Positions 19,048 through 29,568 of a DNA stretch of 64,000 nt are shown here, piece by piece. The notes beneath the pieces were generated by a model, which saw only the letters and a list, made by a program, of their open reading frames with translations, searched no databases and was not told the origin of the DNA. The number at the start of each line of letters is the position of its first letter. Positions within the stretch are counted from its first letter, which is position 1. The position numbers and the translations under genes are program-made. The stretch is from the NCBI RefSeq assembly GCF_026262505.1, contig NC_067206.1, positions 12,830,205 to 12,894,204 of the forward strand, read 5' to 3'. The stretch comes from Trichomonas vaginalis G3. Lineage: Eukaryota > Parabasalia > Trichomonadida > Trichomonadidae.

Positions 19048-22000
19048 ATGAACAAAAATGGAACAGCTAAAATGAATGATAATCAAATAAGAGCCGAAGG
19101 TAGAAGGTTATTTAAACGCTTCTATAATATTCCCGATGGTGTTAATCCTAAAACTCGTAGAAGTTATTTAAATGAAGCCATAGATGTATATGAAGGATTT
19201 GACATTTCATCAGAAAGTGAGAGGTTAGCAAGAATGTTAAACGTTAATATTGATTTTTATTATTGTGACCCTCAACCAGAAGACGTAGACATTAACAAGG
19301 TAGACTTTCCATTAGTGGAATCAATAATGATAGACCCAGAATTTGAAACAGTAAATATTTTATTAACACAGAGTCCATGCGGAAAACTTCACGCTGACAG
19401 AATAACAGACGTTGAAGCACTCACAGGATATAAAGTTTGCCCCTTTTGCAAAGAAGAAGTATATTCTATCCGTGATGATCCAGAAAGGAAAAACCAAAGA
19501 AGATTTTTAAAACATTGTGAGAAATGTAAAGAAAATAATGGAAGATTAATTCAAGACGTTCAATTGCAAAACACACAGCAACCATATGCACCACATATTA
19601 CGAAACAGAAGATATATCAATGGCTATTAGCACATAATTTGCAGGAATATTATAAACCAACAAGATATTATATTACTTTTGACTTCGAAACATTAGAGAC
19701 TAAAGAAGAATTACAACTTTCTGAGTGTGCAACTTTGAACGCTTACTTAAAACCATTCATGGTATCATCAACGGTTAAATTAAACGATAAAACATACACG
19801 AGGAATTTTTGCTTAACTTCGAGTGATTCTTTTATTTCTGATTGGATTGAGTTTTTATTTTCAACCTGTTCATTAGTTGCTAAATCAAATATTGAACAAT
19901 ATGAAGAATTAATGAAGCCGCATACATTAAATGAGAAACAAAAGGAAGCATTTAAAGAACTTCTAGATGAGGAATTCAATAAAGTGAATATCATAGGTTT
20001 TAATTCAGGAAAGTTTGATTTAAATTTAATTCTTCGTGATTTAAATACTGCAAAATGGAAGATAAAATCAATGCTGGGTTCATCTTCACAATTTAAGCAA
20101 ATCATTGTAAAGAAAACAAACTGTCCATATGAATTAAGATTTATTGACATCAGAAATTATATAGCGGGTGGAACATTGGACCAATTCACTCAAGATTTCG
20201 GAAACAATAAAACACGTGTTAAATCATTCTTCCCTTATCAATTCATCACATGGGAAAATTACGAAGAAGAATTATATAAAGTGGAACCATTCACTCAAGA
20301 TTCATTTTATTCAGCATTAACACAAGAAACAATATCCGATTCAGATTATCAAATATATCTCAATGATGCTAAAAACTTTAAGAATAGATTAGAATATTTT
20401 ATTCATTATTGCAATAAAGATGTTGAAATTATGATTGACCCAATTGATAAAATTATTGAAGAAACATTTGTTTATAAAATTGACATGCTCCATAATCTTT
20501 CTTTATCATCGAATGCATCAATGATTCGTTACGCGTTAGCATATAAGAACTTCAATCCTAACGAAACATATCCAGAAGAAGAAAATGTGGAATCAAGTTT
20601 TGAATTAACGAAAAAGTATTGGAAATATAAAATTGAATCATATAAGAAACAAGATGAAAAGGTGAAAAGAGATACCAAAAATAATGTTTCAATGGATGAT
20701 TTTCAATACTATCACGATTTAATCCTTTCATCTAAATGTAAAATGTGTGGTAAAGCGTTTACATATGCAAATAAACCAACATTGGATAGAATCGATAATG
20801 AAAAACCACATACTAAAGATAATTGTCAGTTAATGTGTTGTTATTGCAATGTCGTAAAATCAAATAAAGATGAAGACATTCAACGTTTAAGAATTAATTT
20901 AAGAAATTACGCATTGAAAAATAATTTACCAATGACTTTAGATTCAGTGGAAGCGTATCACATCCTCCGTAATGGAATTACTGGTGGTCTCTCAAATGTT
21001 CAACATCGTGTTAATCTTAAAGGTATCACACACATTAATAAACTTTCATATAGTCCAGAAACTAAAACTGTATCAAATGAGGACACTTCCAACATCATGA
21101 CTCATTTCGTTGGAGTTGACTTTAATTCATTATATCCTTCATCATTTTCATCTAATCCTCATGATTTCATTCAATATACTGACCATAAAATGTATATGCC
21201 GGGAAGATTGAATGGTGTTATCATTTGTGATACAGCAACAAAGAAAGCAAAAGCACTGGGAATAATTAAGAAGAAAAATACTTTATTCGTGGCTGAAGTA
21301 AAGGGTCACATTGATGAAAAATACATTAATGATTACATAAACTTTTTACCGATAATAAGAAACTTAGATATTATCACAGATGAAAAAACAATTGGCAGTT
21401 TTATGTATAATTACATGAAATCAAACAATCTACCAGTTGACCAGAAACAAAGAAAATTAACTCAGTTAGCATCAACACACAACCAATATCAACCATTTTC
21501 TTCTTATTATCTTTGGTATCTAATAGACAGATTTCATTTTATCATCGATGATATTCAATCAATTTTAACATTTACTAAAAACACTTGTTTTAATGAATTT
21601 GCGAACAAATTTATGAACGAAAGACAAAAGGCTGAATTAGAAGGAAATAAAGGAAAAAGTTTATTTTGCAAGATTTCACTTAATGGATCATATGGTTATG
21701 ATGCAATGAATACACAAAATTACACAAAGACTAAAATAATGAATGCACAGAAGTCACGCGTTGCATGTATGTCAGATAAGTTTAAAAACATAAGAGAAAT
21801 AGGAGAGGATACATATCAAGTGATGCTTAAAGATAGATTTTATAGATGTGAAACATGTTTACAAGAGGCATTCTTCACTTTAGATAACGCAAAATACTGG
21901 TATTTGGTTTTCATTTATGATTTTATGTATAAATGCATGGATGTTAATCGTTTTCATTTCATTGAAGGTGATACTGATTCATCATATTGGGCAATCGCTG

Positions 22001-22497
22001 GCGACCCAAATCTTCCTAACACTCAAGCGTTTCAAGCAATTGTTACCGATAAACAATTTTATGATAAAAACATTTTCAAATTCGCACCTTTTGATTTCTT
22101 CTGTTTTGATGAGAAATTTAAACCTAAATTAAAGAATAAAGCTGAAGAAAAAGCACATGAGAAGAAGTTATTGGGTTTAGCAATTGAGAAACAAGGCGAT
22201 AACATGGTTGCTTTATGCCCTAAGTGTTATACATCATTCAACGGAATGATTGGTGAAGACTCCTTCAAAAAGATAGCACAAAAAATGAAAGGTGTAAGTT
22301 TACGACAAAATAAACAATTAACACCTAAAAATTATTTGGATATAATAAATGATAAAGTGATATTTGATGGTCAAAATATTAATTTACAACTTAAAAATGG
22401 GTCAATGACTCGCTTAACAATTGGTAAGACTGCATTAACAGGGGCACACACTAAAGCTGTATGTTGTAAAAATGGATGTTGTATGCCATTTATTTAA
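19048..22497 (+). CDS. PolB: Polinton protein-primed DNA polymerase B (block I)
   Basis: 1149 residues, looks whole. A Cys/His zinc-binding stretch (CPFC ... CEKC) is near residue 130-160. The exonuclease motifs follow: ITFDFETL (about 210), GFNSGKFD (about 320), YCNKDVEI (about 454). An HNH-endonuclease-like segment, CKMC ... LDRIDNEKPH ... CYCNVVKSNK (about 562-610), sits between exonuclease and palm. Palm motifs are DFNSLYPSS (about 691), KISLNGSYGY (about 875) and GDTDSS (about 974). The tail is Cys-rich. Polinton PolB copies the element from a protein primer at the ends. It starts with a T-run and TAAATG and is followed at 22561 by integrase, same strand. Confidence 0.92.
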   Translation: MNKNGTAKMNDNQIRAEGRRLFKRFYNIPDGVNPKTRRSYLNEAIDVYEGFDISSESERLARMLNVNIDFYYCDPQPEDVDINKVDFPLVESIMIDPEFETVNILLTQSPCGKLHADRITDVEALTGYKVCPFCKEEVYSIRDDPERKNQRRFLKHCEKCKENNGRLIQDVQLQNTQQPYAPHITKQKIYQWLLAHNLQEYYKPTRYYITFDFETLETKEELQLSECATLNAYLKPFMVSSTVKLNDKTYTRNFCLTSSDSFISDWIEFLFSTCSLVAKSNIEQYEELMKPHTLNEKQKEAFKELLDEEFNKVNIIGFNSGKFDLNLILRDLNTAKWKIKSMLGSSSQFKQIIVKKTNCPYELRFIDIRNYIAGGTLDQFTQDFGNNKTRVKSFFPYQFITWENYEEELYKVEPFTQDSFYSALTQETISDSDYQIYLNDAKNFKNRLEYFIHYCNKDVEIMIDPIDKIIEETFVYKIDMLHNLSLSSNASMIRYALAYKNFNPNETYPEEENVESSFELTKKYWKYKIESYKKQDEKVKRDTKNNVSMDDFQYYHDLILSSKCKMCGKAFTYANKPTLDRIDNEKPHTKDNCQLMCCYCNVVKSNKDEDIQRLRINLRNYALKNNLPMTLDSVEAYHILRNGITGGLSNVQHRVNLKGITHINKLSYSPETKTVSNEDTSNIMTHFVGVDFNSLYPSSFSSNPHDFIQYTDHKMYMPGRLNGVIICDTATKKAKALGIIKKKNTLFVAEVKGHIDEKYINDYINFLPIIRNLDIITDEKTIGSFMYNYMKSNNLPVDQKQRKLTQLASTHNQYQPFSSYYLWYLIDRFHFIIDDIQSILTFTKNTCFNEFANKFMNERQKAELEGNKGKSLFCKISLNGSYGYDAMNTQNYTKTKIMNAQKSRVACMSDKFKNIREIGEDTYQVMLKDRFYRCETCLQEAFFTLDNAKYWYLVFIYDFMYKCMDVNRFHFIEGDTDSSYWAIAGDPNLPNTQAFQAIVTDKQFYDKNIFKFAPFDFFCFDEKFKPKLKNKAEEKAHEKKLLGLAIEKQGDNMVALCPKCYTSFNGMIGEDSFKKIAQKMKGVSLRQNKQLTPKNYLDIINDKVIFDGQNINLQLKNGSMTRLTIGKTALTGAHTKAVCCKNGCCMPFI

Positions 22498-22540
22498 TGA
22501 AATGCCACAGAAGAGACAAAGAGGCGGGCACCCTTAAACA

Positions 22541-22563
22541 TTTATTTTATTTTTATATAAATG
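22541..22563 (+). promoter_or_regulatory. Polinton start motif: T-rich run then TAAATG
   Basis: T-rich run ending TATATAAATG directly at the integrase start. The same layout (T/A-rich run, then TAAATG containing the start codon) occurs at 17852, 19048, 25796 (minus), 29495 (minus), 37557 (minus), 38445 (minus), 41527 (minus), 45358, 47019 (minus), 53637, 60280 (minus) and 63922 (minus). Host genes in the window lack it. Confidence 0.55.
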
Positions 22564-23276
22564 AATAGCGCAGATTTAAAAAATTTAATTGATGATTTAG
22601 TATTTAATCAAAATTTTCTTAGTTATTATGAATTAAAATCATATCTTCAAAAACATGATGAAAATATAACGGGTGATGATATGGATGAATACTATCAGTA
22701 TTATAAAAACGAAATTTTGAAATATCATGATAAAATAATTAAACGTTTAAGAGAGAACATTAAAGAAGGAAAATATTCAAAGGGAAAAAGTAAATCACAA
22801 CTTAAACAGTTGAAAGATTTCAAAAATAAAGTATTAACTGAAAAAGATATTGATGAATTATATAATTTATATAATCCTGAACCGCAAAAGCCAAAAGAGA
22901 AAAGTTTGGACGTTCAGCAGCTCATAAATGAAGCACAAGCTTTAATTTATGATTCATTAGTTAAAACATATTCAACCCGACTTTTAAATGAAGATCAACT
23001 TTTGGAATTCATCCTTCAACATAAACTCGAAGCGGGAAAGTATATCAAACCTTTATATACAGCATATTTAAAACAAATGAATAGAATACATCCGGAATTA
23101 ATGAAGGGGGGAATGAAATCCAAAATCAAAGCAGATAAAATTAAACCACTTGCAACACCAAAACCTCCAACGACAGTACCGCCTCCTCCTTCAGTTAATC
23201 CTTCATCATTCACTTTATTATATCCATTTCAAACATTAAAGAAACAAAAAGATTTTAAAAAGGGTTTCAAGATATA
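22561..23276 (+). pseudogene. Polinton type 1 integrase, N-terminal part, cut by mariner
   Basis: Lys-rich, mostly helical N-terminal region (MNSADLKNLIDDLV) ending in a Pro-rich linker (PPTTVPPPPS). It is homologous to the first half of the uninterrupted integrase at 58751-60280. The mariner element at 23277-24575 interrupts the gene at a TA. This part probably handles element-end binding or multimerisation; no classic His-Cys zinc finger is evident. Confidence 0.75.
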
Positions 23277-24575
23277 GGGTGTCCAAAGGTGCGTTTAGCA
23301 CAGCGCTCTATATGAGACTATTAAAGGAGATATATGCTGATTATAAATATATAATAAAAAATATGAATATATGTATATGATGAGTAAGTTGTATTTTGGC
23401 GCCATGCCGGGATATAAAATGAATTTTGAGACAAGAGGCAGTTTCGCGGGAAATTTTGGCGGGATTTTTTTTTTTTTTTAATGAATCATAAAGAAAACAT
23501 CCTCGCTCTTGCAAAAAAATGCAAAGACTGTAAAAAAATCTACGAGACATTGGTAAAATGCTTCGGTATGGATGCTCCTAGCTATTCCACTGTAACGTAT
23601 CATGTTAGGATGTATCACTTCATGAACAAAAAGGCGCCCATCATAAAAATTGACAAAAAATCGCCGGATCAAAGAAAAATCAAAGCAATTCTTCAAGCGC
23701 TAGATGAAGACCCAAGAGCATCACTCAGAAGGATAGAGGAGATGACAAAGATACCACGTACAACAGTCAGTTATTATCTGCACAATTATTTGAACTACAA
23801 ACTAGCGTATACACGTTGGGTTCCGCACAACCTTAATTCAGTTCAAAAAAAATCTAGAGTCTAATCTTCGAAAGAGCTCCTCTCTATATTGGGTGCGTAT
23901 CAATCCAAGAAGTTTCGCTTTTTAGTAACAGGGGACGAGTCTTGGTTTCAATATGCAACAGAAGCCAAAATCATGTGGATCCCGAAGGATGAAAATCCGC
24001 AAACATTCCCGAAGAAAAAAATTGACACACCAATGATGATGTTGTCGGTTTTTTGGGGCGTGAATGGCATCATCGCAATTGATATTCTTCAAAAACCTAA
24101 TACGATGAATGCTCAGTATCTAATTGACAATGTTCTTACTCAAATTATCAATTCTGATGAGTTTGAGAAATCCAAACAACAAAAACAAAAGTTTGCAATT
24201 CATTTTGATAATTCAAGAGTTCACAAAAGTCATAAGGTAATGAATTACTTAGTGGAAAACAATGTCAAAGTTGTTCCAAACCCAATTTATTCACCTGATA
24301 TTGCACCCTCTGACTTTTATTTATTCGGCACGCTAAAAAAGAGAGCTGAAGGACGCGAATTCGCGAGTCCAGATGATCTTGAAAATTTTGTAAGAGAGCA
24401 ATTTGAGCAATTTTCTCATGATGATTTAAAGCGTGTCTTTCAAGCCTGGATCGATCGCTGCGAACGCGTGATTGAATCCAATGGTGATTATATTTAAATA
24501 AACTTTATATATATGTAACTTGTTTATTTCTATTCGCAGTATTCAGGTTTGTGCTAAACACACCTTTGGACACCC
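23277..24575 (+). mobile_element. Tvmar1-like mariner transposon inside the integrase gene
   Basis: Terminal inverted repeats start GGGTGTCCAAAGGTG (23277) and end with its complement at 24575, about 28 bp with few differences. A TA duplication flanks it (23275-23276 and 24576-24577). The 1299-bp size and the encoded DD34D transposase fit Tvmar1 of Trichomonas. The related integrase in block III lacks the insertion and serves as the empty site. Confidence 0.92.
23481..24497 (+). pseudogene. Mariner transposase, DD34D type, with one in-frame stop
   Basis: The N-terminal part (23481-23864) carries the paired helix-turn-helix DNA-binding region (SYSTVTYHVRMYHFM; IPRTTVSYYLHNYL). The C-terminal part (23889-24497) carries the catalytic residues: VTGDESW, IHFDNSRVHKSH and SPDIAPSDFYLFG, with the last two acids 34 residues apart as in mariner. 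Both parts are in the same frame, separated by a TAA at 23862-23864 and about eight further codons. It would not make full-length transposase unless read through, so it is probably inactive although its ends look usable. Confidence 0.88.
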
Positions 24576-24577
24576 TA

Positions 24578-25371
24578 TATTAAATAAACCAATTGACCCG
24601 AAAATTCAACCATTAAAAGAAAAATTTAGTCGTCCATCATTTGCACCTTCACCTTATTCATATGAAATCGATCATCTGGAATATTCAAAAGGAAATATTA
24701 CTTATTTATTTGCCATTAACATTAACACTAGATATTTATATTGCATTCCGGTGAAAGGGAAAACAGAACAGGAAACAAGAAGAGCTATACAATACTTACT
24801 AGATCAGGAAAGAGTAGATAATATCAGGGGTGATGGTGATAAAGGATTTCAGGCAGCCATGACTCATTATTTCCCACAAATTAATTTTTACTTCTCATCC
24901 TCTCCATATACGTTTCATAATAAAATAGTTGATGCGGTAATGAGAACTCTTAGAGATGCGTTAGGGGTTAACGGTCAGATATACTGGGATGGAAATCATG
25001 ACTCCATCATACAGCAGTTAGTATATTATTACAATAATACATGGCATAGAACTATTAACATGAAACCAGTGGAAATGAAAAATGATATTTCAAAAGAATG
25101 GGAATATATTAGAAAGCAAATGGAAAGGTTGAATGATGTTAAACGTGAACAAATTAATTCAGGGCTCATGAATTTTAAACAAGGGGATAAAGTTTTGATT
25201 CATCTCGATTATGGAAAAACTGATAAATCAATGACAAAAAGAAGACGAAGATTTGACACAATAGCTGAATTTGTTAGATATATTAACGGCAACGCATTAG
25301 TTGAGGTTAACAATAAATTAATAGAAATTCCGATTTATTTTATTACTCCATTATATTTAAATAATATTTAA
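24578..25371 (+). pseudogene. Polinton type 1 integrase, catalytic part, beyond the mariner
   Basis: Retrovirus-like integrase core with an RNase H fold: YEIDHLEY carries the first acid, IRGDGDKGF the second, and the helix NKIVDAVMRTLRD is at the third position. WHRTINMKPVEM and a C-terminal small-barrel-like region (GDKVLIHLD, NALVEVNN) follow. Such enzymes join Polinton ends to the host chromosome. The sequence is almost identical to the same region at 58751-60280. Confidence 0.85.
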
Positions 25372-25392
25372 TTTTTTTTTATTTCGTAAGAA

Positions 25393-25635
25393 ATGAGTGA
25401 CAATGAAGCAGTCAAGAGTCCAGACGATGAATATAAAAAGAAACTAAACAGAATTAAATCAAAAATATGCTATTACAAAAAGAAGCCGCAATGTGGTGGG
25501 GTTGAAAAATTAGAAACTTACCGTTCAATCCTTAAACTGAGTGAAGCAAAAATAAAAGAATTTAATAGAATAAATAAATTGATTGGAAGAGATGAATTTA
25601 ATAAAGATGAATTTTTAAACTCTATCCAAATTTAA
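25393..25635 (+). CDS. Small charged Polinton type 1 protein, 80 aa
   Basis: Lys/Glu-rich helical protein (MSDNEAVKSPDDEYKKKLNR) with no recognised family. A close relative is at 58462-58731, in the same place after integrase, so it is a stable part of type 1 elements. Its TAA shares the sequence TTAA (25632-25635) with the stop of the convergent gene on the other strand. Confidence 0.6.
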   Translation: MSDNEAVKSPDDEYKKKLNRIKSKICYYKKKPQCGGVEKLETYRSILKLSEAKIKEFNRINKLIGRDEFNKDEFLNSIQI

Positions 25636-25796
25636 TTTTTATTCCTCTTCGACAACATCTCTCTTTCCATCATTACTGCATAACCACATTTTCTCAGTTT
25701 TAGTGGTTTGTTATTTTTAACATGTTCTCGCATCATTTTTATCATTTCCTCCCTTGTTATGATTCGTGGTAAATTTTGAGCTTGTGGGGTATTCAT
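25632..25796 (-). CDS. Small Polinton type 1 protein, 54 aa
   Basis: Frame from ATG at 25796 (MNTPQAQNLPRIITREEMIK) to a stop in TTAA, overlapping the previous gene by four bases. It is preceded by a T-rich run and TATATAAATG. A related sequence lies at 58302-58460 beside the other type 1 integrase. It is basic (REHVKNNKPLKLRKC), and the motif suggests a small nucleic-acid-binding or virion protein; function unknown. Confidence 0.55.
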   Translation of the reverse strand: MNTPQAQNLPRIITREEMIKMMREHVKNNKPLKLRKCGYAVMMEREMLSKRNKN

Positions 25797-25847
25797 TTAT
25801 ATAAAAATAAAAATTTAAATTATACCGTTCTAAAGTTTGAGACAACA

Positions 25848-25878
25848 GCCGCTAAGCAGCGAGACCTGAAGGTCTTGA
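25848..25878 (+). repeat. GC-rich double hairpin
   Basis: GCCGCTAAGCAGC followed by GAGACCTGAAGGTCTTG: two short stems in tandem, GC-rich against AT-rich surroundings, just before the satellite array. One of the family listed in the findings. Confidence 0.6.
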
Positions 25879-27161
25879 CATTTCGACAACAACATGAGAG
25901 GAAGGCAGTTATGAGTTATTTTTGAAGAACTGTAGGTGTCACTATGTCGCTATGTGGTACCAGGTCATTTAAAACGACAACATGAGAGGAAGGCAGTTAT
26001 GAGTTATTTTTGAAGAACTGAAGGTGTCACTATGTCACTATGTGTCACTCGGTTATTTAACTTCTTTAGAAAATGGTGACAACATGACATTTCGACAACA
26101 TCATGAGAGGAAGGCAGTTATGAGTTATTTTTGAAGAACTGTAGGTGTCACTATGTCGCTATGTGGTACCAGGTCATTTAAAACGACAACATGAGAGGAA
26201 GGCAGTTATGAGTTATTTTTGAAGAACTGAAGGTGTCACTATGTCACTATGTGTCACTCGGTTATTTAACTTCTTTGAAAAATGGTGACAACATGACATT
26301 TCGACAACATCATGAGAGGAAGGCAGTTATGAGTTATTTTTGAAGAACTGTAGGTGTCACTATGTCGCTATGTGGTACCAGGTCATTTAAAACGACAACA
26401 TGAGAGGAAGGCAGTTATGAGTTATTTTTGAAGAACTGAAGGTGTCACTATGTCACTATGTGTCACTCGGTTATTTAACTTCTTTGAAAAATGGTGACAA
26501 CATGACATTTCGACAACATCATGAGAGGAAGGCAGTTATGAGTTATTTTTGAAGAACTGTAGGTGTCACTATGTCGCTATGTGGTACCAGGTCATTTAAA
26601 ACGACAACATGAGAGGAAGGCAGTTATGAGTTATTTTTGAAGAACTGTAGGTGTCACTATGTCACTATGTGTCACTCGGTTATTTAACTTCTTTGAAAAA
26701 TGGTGACAACATGACATTTCGACAACATCATGAGAGGAAGGCAGTTATGAGTTATTTTTGAAGAACTGTAGGTGTCACTATGTCGCTATGTGGTACCAGG
26801 TCATTTAAAACGACAACATGAGAGGAAGGCAGTTATGAGTTATTTTTGAAGAACTGAAGGTGTCACTATGTCACTATGTGTCACTCGGTTATTTAACTTC
26901 TTTAGAAAATGGTGACAACATGACATTTCGACAACATCATGAGAGGAAGGCAGTTATGAGTTATTTTTGAAGAACTGTAGGTGTCACTATGTCGCTATGT
27001 GGTACCAGGTCATTTAAAACGACAACATGAGAGGAAGGCAGTTATGAGTTATTTTTGAAGAACTGTAGGTGTCACTATGTCACTATGTGTCACTCGGTTA
27101 TTTAACTTCTTTAGAAAATGGTGACAACATGACATTTCGACAACATCATGAGAGGAAGGCA
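25879..27161 (+). repeat. Satellite array, about six units of about 209 bp, plus orientation
   Basis: Each 209-bp unit is a dimer of two related half-units (about 120 and 89 bp) sharing GAGAGGAAGGCAGTTATGAG and AGGTGTCACTATGTC. TGGTACCAGGTCAT recurs near 25954, 26162, 26371, 26580, 26789 and 26998. Unit identity is very high. The array ends 20 bp before the 3-prime end of the helicase gene, with the inverted array at 29569-31100 on the other side. Confidence 0.92.
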
Positions 27162-27182
27162 AAAATAAATTCCAATCATACT

Positions 27183-29495
27183 TTATAAAGCTTCATTTAC
27201 AGGTATTTCGTCGTCAGTAAATGAATCCTCATTATCATTTGGTTCAACCTGTTTATATAATCCTTTCATTTCTTCTTTCAAAACATAACACCATGTTTGT
27301 TTACCATCTATTCTTTTCTGTTTCTTATCACATTTATCCTTAATACTCATTTGAAAATTCTTGTCTTTCATGTCTGATGGTTTGCAGAATAGCGCATTTT
27401 GACACGCCATACCTACACACAATTCATCATAATGTGTATTTATCCATACATCTAAAGGATTTGTTGATAATTCAATTAAATCTTGTTTGGCTTCAGTCAT
27501 CGGAATGATTCGTACATTAAATGATGAAAGGTCGTAATTGATAAAATATGTTAGTAAATTATCATAAAATTCCTTTGTGCATGAATCCATTAAATTCTTG
27601 AAGTAATCAAATTGACCCTTAAATTTACCATTAACCCTTAAAACTGCATATCTTCTGTCTCCAACTTCAATTTTGACAGGGTAAACGTTATTAGTTACGA
27701 AAATGAAATTGGCAACATTCTGAGCAGTTCTTCTGGGTTGATTCTTTTCATTAATTCTTATCTCATTATCCGTTATAATTGATTTCAAAGCGTTGAAGTT
27801 TGCAAGTCTGTCTTCACCTACATTCTTGAGTTCATTAAGTACAAGAAACATTTTATTTTCAACTACTGAGTTGAAATTACCCGTTAGCTCACTTATTTCG
27901 GTAATGTTTTTACATGAATAACCAGCGAGAAGTTCAGAAATAATGTCTGTAAATCTGTTTTTACCTATTCCCTGAAGTCCTTTCAAAATAATTGCTGTTT
28001 CATTCTTGATTCCGGGATGTTGAATCATTGATGCAATCCAGCCGAGAAGGTATTTATACACTTCATCGTTATTATCACAAATGGCTTCTTTAATGAAATC
28101 CATAAACATCTCAATTTTTGAGTAATCTACTTTTTCGAGAACGTTGTATTTATAACCTTGAAACGTTGAGAAAACATCTGGGGAATCAGATTTAAAGCAA
28201 ACACCCTTAACGGTTAATGAAGACAATTGATTTAGTAGTACATCCCATGCTGTTATGGTTTTACCTTCTTCTTTAAATAATTTAATCATTTTGAGTGACT
28301 CTTTCATGTTTGACTGAAGAACGAATGATATTTGATTCATTTTATCATGAATATTATAGTCTTTTTGAATGAAGTATTTGTTTCCACAATCTACAAAACG
28401 GATTACACGTGATAAATCCTCAATTACTTCAGAACTATTTTTATACTGATGATTTTCAGCTTTACGTCTAATATCTGTTATCAAGAATGAATCATCAAGT
28501 TTTATATCAAATGTTATTTTTGACTTACGTAATAAAGGTAAAACGTGTTCATCATAATATTCCTTTTGATAAAGTTTTAGAATCTTTACCAAAACAAATG
28601 GAGAAGTCATTAAATGTGCATATCTATCACGTGCTTTTTCAAAATTACTTTTTGCTTTTTCTGTTAAACTGCAGAAGTTATAAACGTTGCCGTATGCTTC
28701 ATTAATTAAATGATTAGGTAACGAATTAATAGCTTGAAACAGTGTGAATAATGTAACTTCTTTTTCTAAATTCATGTTTCCACCATCATTATGTACTTCA
28801 AAATCACTGATGCCATCAACTATGCTCTGGGCAAGTTTATCGTCAATGTTTACATCTTTGTTTTCATTCATTATACTCTTTATTTCTTCACTCTTTTGTT
28901 CAACTCTTACCTTAATATTCAAATCATTTAATATATCATTCACTGTTCTAGTTAATGTTGAATCATAACTTCCACGAATGAATGAGTATGTATTGATTGG
29001 TTCTGCTGCATTCTTGCGAACTCTTGAATCAGCCATAACCACTAATGAACGCTTTGAATCATCCATTGAAGTCATGATATCGATATCATAATCATTGCAG
29101 GAATAACATTTAATCATTCTGTTCGAGGTTGAATAGAAGAAATTAGTGTTGCAATAAATGTGAAGACCTCCTGAAGCGGTTTTAACTATAACGTCTTTAT
29201 CCGAAAGTTTTGATAGAATGTCTTTTCTAACTATTTCTTTAAGTTCATCATTGTACGATTTATTGATATCAACATCTATAATCGTTAAATTTGAAATTTT
29301 ATTTGCTAATAAAGCTGTACCAGTTTTCCTTCCTCTTCCTCCATCATGTTTGAGGTAGTTATGTAAATCAATCTTATTTTCACCAATTCTTTCGTTGAGG
29401 GTTTTAGTTTCTGCCACAACTAATTCCTCAGCTAATGAATCAATAACTTTTTCATCAGAAACGATAAAGTCGACGTTGTTGTTTGTTGCTGTCAT
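27183..29495 (-). CDS. PrimPol-SF3 helicase (D5-like replication protein)
   Basis: 770 residues, looks whole. The N-terminal archaeo-eukaryotic primase core has TIIDVDIN (71-78), ASGGLHIYC (107-115) and DYDIDIMT (135-142). The C-terminal superfamily 3 helicase has Walker A GLQGIGKNR (about 503), Walker B MFLVLNEL (about 546) and motif C NFIFVTNN (about 597), then DRRYAVLRV. Such proteins prime and unwind viral DNA in poxvirus-like viruses, virophages and some Polinton-like viruses. It starts with T-run plus TATATAAATG, like the other Polinton genes. It lies between two inverted satellite arrays, and no counterpart is seen at the same place in block III. Confidence 0.88.
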   Translation of the reverse strand: MTATNNNVDFIVSDEKVIDSLAEELVVAETKTLNERIGENKIDLHNYLKHDGGRGRKTGTALLANKISNLTIIDVDINKSYNDELKEIVRKDILSKLSDKDVIVKTASGGLHIYCNTNFFYSTSNRMIKCYSCNDYDIDIMTSMDDSKRSLVVMADSRVRKNAAEPINTYSFIRGSYDSTLTRTVNDILNDLNIKVRVEQKSEEIKSIMNENKDVNIDDKLAQSIVDGISDFEVHNDGGNMNLEKEVTLFTLFQAINSLPNHLINEAYGNVYNFCSLTEKAKSNFEKARDRYAHLMTSPFVLVKILKLYQKEYYDEHVLPLLRKSKITFDIKLDDSFLITDIRRKAENHQYKNSSEVIEDLSRVIRFVDCGNKYFIQKDYNIHDKMNQISFVLQSNMKESLKMIKLFKEEGKTITAWDVLLNQLSSLTVKGVCFKSDSPDVFSTFQGYKYNVLEKVDYSKIEMFMDFIKEAICDNNDEVYKYLLGWIASMIQHPGIKNETAIILKGLQGIGKNRFTDIISELLAGYSCKNITEISELTGNFNSVVENKMFLVLNELKNVGEDRLANFNALKSIITDNEIRINEKNQPRRTAQNVANFIFVTNNVYPVKIEVGDRRYAVLRVNGKFKGQFDYFKNLMDSCTKEFYDNLLTYFINYDLSSFNVRIIPMTEAKQDLIELSTNPLDVWINTHYDELCVGMACQNALFCKPSDMKDKNFQMSIKDKCDKKQKRIDGKQTWCYVLKEEMKGLYKQVEPNDNEDSFTDDEIPVNEAL

Positions 29496-29568
29496 TTATA
29501 TAGGAATAAAAAAATAAAAATAATTTTAAAACTAACTTTATTTTTGTACTGCATCAAATTTTCGTAAA

